From: Proteobacteria bacterium UBA7821
Lineage (GTDB): Bacteria; Pseudomonadota; Gammaproteobacteria; Comchoanobacterales; Comchoanobacteraceae
DNA: 7,207 nucleotides
Direction of reading: 5' to 3'
NCBI GenBank assembly: GCA_002480165.1
Contig: DLBP01000076.1
Coordinates: forward strand, 1-7,207
Shown in pieces: positions 4,739 through 7,207 of the stretch. Numbering within the stretch: position 1 is the first letter of the stretch; each line of letters starts with the position of its first letter. Below the pieces are notes generated by a model that made no database searches, was not told where the DNA came from, and saw nothing but the letters and a program-made list of their open reading frames with translations. Position numbers and translations under genes: made by a program.

Positions 4739-7207
4739 ATGAGAGACAAGTGGTGGCATAATATTGAAAAAATCCCTTCTGGATTGAGTGACGACCCGCT
4801 TGCTATGACACTCGAGTTAGTCAATAGTGTCATTGGCGTTGAAGTGTCAAGCGCAAAAATGAAGGATATAGCTGACAAACTATCAAGAAAAAACTCAACA
4901 GTTACAGCTAGAGATATTGCTTACTTAAAAGAAAAGTTTTTAATCGGAGGATTTCGCGGCCCTATCAAGACCCGTTTAGATCTTCACAACACCCTGTCAA
5001 ATGAACCAGAAATTGCTTGGGAAAAATTTGAAAAAAAACACAAACATCACTATTCGGATGACGAGTGGCATCAACTCCGATCTGATTTTTGTATTAAGGT
5101 CAAAGAAGAGCTACTGATCATGCTAAAAAAGAAAAAAAGTAAACTAGAAAGTTCTGTCCCACAAAACTCTGATCTGATCAAAAAACTTGAGCGTACAATC
5201 AATCACTATGAAAATCCACCAATAAAGCCAGATCAAGAAGGATATATGAACCGGATTTCCGCCGATATTGTTCAATGGTGCTACACACCTGTTCACGTCG
5301 AAGTAGGCGAACAAAAACTAACTAGTCGCGGTGCCAAGAAGAAGTCAACAACTTATTACCACTCTGGTGATTTCAAAGCATTAGCTGGGCCAACGCTAAC
5401 AGACAGTCTAGGAGAAAAACTAAAAGATCTGCATCAACTATACCAAGAAAGAAAAATAAACGCTAAGATTGAAGCAAAAAAAAAGACATTCATGAATTTA
5501 CAGGGCTACTCATATCAAGTAGAAGTCAAACCCAATCAAGTCACATTAACTAAACAAGATGAACTCAGTATTCGGGCTAAATACAAACAGGGTGGTGGCA
5601 TGATTTTATTGGTCGAGAACACCGCAGAAGTACGAGATACCAATAGTCAAAGTTGGCGTAAACCAACAAAAGAAGAAATGAAAATGATTCATGGCTTTAA
5701 TCAGTCTTCAGTTAAGAGTATCAACCTGGGTGTCAAACAAGAGGTTACAGCTGTTGGAACGTGCGAGCTTGGATTAATTGTGCGTAGTGAGGGGCGCGAT
5801 GCTCCACAAAGGCGCATGAAGGTAGTTGATTATACCGGTACAATGAGTGTATATAAGGGTCACAATGAATACTTTTCAGGCAGGATTATTCATTCGCCTG
5901 ATGTGAATCCAAACACACAAAAACCTCGACGTTATCTCCGTGACATCAGGGGCCATCCAGTCGAATTTGACTTGAATCGTTGTGATTACCTAACACGCGG
6001 TTGCGAGATCAGATATGAGCAGGGCTATGAATATTTGGCTAGCGAAGGTAGCGACCTACTTGCCAAATTACCGAATGGCCAATGTCTTAAAGTGTATCAA
6101 GGCGACTCAGGAGGTCGCCTATTTAGTTCTTCCGTCATCTTTGAGGGCAGAACGATCCCATTCCAAGAAAAAGAGACCTATTGTAATTTGAAAGTTCAAT
6201 ACCCATTACTTGATATATACGATGAATACAAAAAAAATGGCCAACCTGACAAGCAAGCAGAACTATTAAGCTCATTTCAAAGAATTTGCCAGCTTGTAGA
6301 TCCAACCGTCAGCATTACCTCAGAAGATGAGATGAAAAGCAAATTGGAAGAGCTTGTTGCCGCCGCTTATGATCAGTCTTGTGGTGAGATAACCACTCAA
6401 CATTTACTGGGAAGAACATTAGAACGTTATCATTATTACCACACAGCCGGCGAAGGCTTTTTACTATCCCAGATTAGAGAGCATAAACAACTGGTTAAAG
6501 CAGACCCTTCTCTGCAAACAATCGTATTAAAAGAAGGTCAATTTATGCGTCAGGATACAGCTGTATATGATGATTTAAAATGCCAATTATTACACGATGA
6601 AATCATCGGGTTAGACAAAAATGATGACAAGACAGGAAAACATTATAATCGCTCACAAGAAATGATGAATAAAAGCGAAGCAACAGCTTTCTTTAACAGC
6701 GTAGATTTAAGCAGTCATTTACTTCAATACTATCAAGAACATGGACTTGATTCAATGCCAGCTGTTTATCACAAGCATTTGGATCAATGGCCTGATCGGA
6801 ATCTATCTGACGATTCATCCTATGTCATGAAGTTAGGGCAAGAAAAAAGTCTTAAAAAATATTTATATAATAACCCGCTAAACTACCAAGCCGTGATGAA
6901 ACTGATGAGTGATATCAGCCAGAGTAAACAAGCGGCTTTGGATGAAGGAGACACATTATCTGGACATGTGATAAGGATCGATGATCAGATCGGTCAAAAA
7001 CAATCCCAGGATGGGCAGGCAATGGATGCAACGGATGATATGGATTTAAGTGCGTTGTTATTAGAATACAAAGGGGATTTACTCGTAGAAAAATTATCAA
7101 ATCTAACAGAAAACTATTTAGCAGAAAAAACAATCGATGAACAAATCTATGATTTGTATACGACAAAGATTTATACGGGTGTCAAACCCGATTCCTTCGA
7201 CTGCCTA
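4739..7207 (+). CDS. Large unrecognised protein, 3' end outside window (at least 823 aa)
   Basis: The frame starts MRDKWWHNIEKIP at the ATG at 4739 and stays open for 823 codons to the last base, so the gene is cut by the window edge. AGAGGA eight bases upstream and the 32-bp gap to the preceding stop indicate translation from a shared message with the ankyrin gene. I do not recognise a family. Residues 1-160 are charged and helical, with a Lys-rich likely coiled coil near 121-157. A second charged helix follows near 225-252. Residues about 255-480 look beta-rich and contain QGDSGGRLF at 454-462. The rest is mostly helical, with an acidic, Gln-rich linker near 733-770. No signal peptide, membrane helix or ankyrin repeat is seen. 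QGDSGG resembles the serine-protease active-site loop, but I see no matching His and Asp motifs, so no protease activity is claimed. A structural, toxin-like or effector role is open. Confidence 0.85.
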   Translation, partial: MRDKWWHNIEKIPSGLSDDPLAMTLELVNSVIGVEVSSAKMKDIADKLSRKNSTVTARDIAYLKEKFLIGGFRGPIKTRLDLHNTLSNEPEIAWEKFEKKHKHHYSDDEWHQLRSDFCIKVKEELLIMLKKKKSKLESSVPQNSDLIKKLERTINHYENPPIKPDQEGYMNRISADIVQWCYTPVHVEVGEQKLTSRGAKKKSTTYYHSGDFKALAGPTLTDSLGEKLKDLHQLYQERKINAKIEAKKKTFMNLQGYSYQVEVKPNQVTLTKQDELSIRAKYKQGGGMILLVENTAEVRDTNSQSWRKPTKEEMKMIHGFNQSSVKSINLGVKQEVTAVGTCELGLIVRSEGRDAPQRRMKVVDYTGTMSVYKGHNEYFSGRIIHSPDVNPNTQKPRRYLRDIRGHPVEFDLNRCDYLTRGCEIRYEQGYEYLASEGSDLLAKLPNGQCLKVYQGDSGGRLFSSSVIFEGRTIPFQEKETYCNLKVQYPLLDIYDEYKKNGQPDKQAELLSSFQRICQLVDPTVSITSEDEMKSKLEELVAAAYDQSCGEITTQHLLGRTLERYHYYHTAGEGFLLSQIREHKQLVKADPSLQTIVLKEGQFMRQDTAVYDDLKCQLLHDEIIGLDKNDDKTGKHYNRSQEMMNKSEATAFFNSVDLSSHLLQYYQEHGLDSMPAVYHKHLDQWPDRNLSDDSSYVMKLGQEKSLKKYLYNNPLNYQAVMKLMSDISQSKQAALDEGDTLSGHVIRIDDQIGQKQSQDGQAMDATDDMDLSALLLEYKGDLLVEKLSNLTENYLAEKTIDEQIYDLYTTKIYTGVKPDSFDCL

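Noticed and set aside
6101..6115. GDSGG in the second large protein, as in trypsin-like proteases
   Set aside because: No matching catalytic His or Asp motif or usual strand context is seen upstream, so the five residues alone do not support a protease.
6614..6649. EF-hand-like stretch DKNDDKTGKHY
   Set aside because: The loop lacks the central Gly and the final Glu at the right positions, so calcium binding is not supported.
6976..6991. Three GATC sites within 16 bp
   Set aside because: GATC is frequent throughout the coding sequence here, and this cluster lies inside a coding frame with no origin-like features around it.
6915..7166. 83-residue minus-strand ORF
   Set aside because: It is antisense to the large open gene from 4739, with low-complexity hydrophobic and His-rich translation and no recognisable domain.

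Overview
The window suggests a Gram-negative, probably gammaproteobacterial, chromosome of about 40% GC (from counting a few lines). The best taxonomic clue is the cut-off MurB at the left edge, which is of the long (E. coli-like, type I) class. An ankyrin-repeat protein with a glutamate-rich C-terminus makes a host-associated lineage such as Legionellales or a relative possible. That placement is inference; no rRNA or other marker is present.

Layout. The left third holds three recognisable genes. They are the 3' part of murB (+ strand), a short DUF6165-type gene (+ strand), and a HAD-type phosphatase with a hydrophobic C-terminal tail (- strand). The last two converge and overlap tail-to-tail by 39 bp. 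A 270-bp divergent intergenic region (1812-2081) follows. It contains a likely promoter for the HAD gene, a perfect 11-bp inverted repeat around 1990-2021, and a very AT-rich stretch just before the next gene.

The right two thirds are taken up by two large + strand genes in an apparent operon, separated by 32 bp. The first encodes an 874-residue protein: a helical N-terminus, a long beta-rich middle, and about four C-terminal ankyrin repeats. The second starts at 4739 with a good ribosome binding site and is open for 823 codons to the window edge with no stop. I do not recognise it. An ORF list that requires a stop codon would miss it completely, although it covers a third of the window.

How the genes may fit together. 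MurB makes the peptidoglycan precursor UDP-MurNAc. DUF6165 proteins are commonly seen near surface-polysaccharide genes. The HAD protein resembles the phosphatase half of HAD-UbiA prenyltransferase fusions involved in lipid-linked sugar metabolism. The left part therefore has a loose cell-envelope flavour. The two large genes on the right look like an accessory or effector-type module, and they are the most likely place for undescribed biology. Their joint function is unknown.
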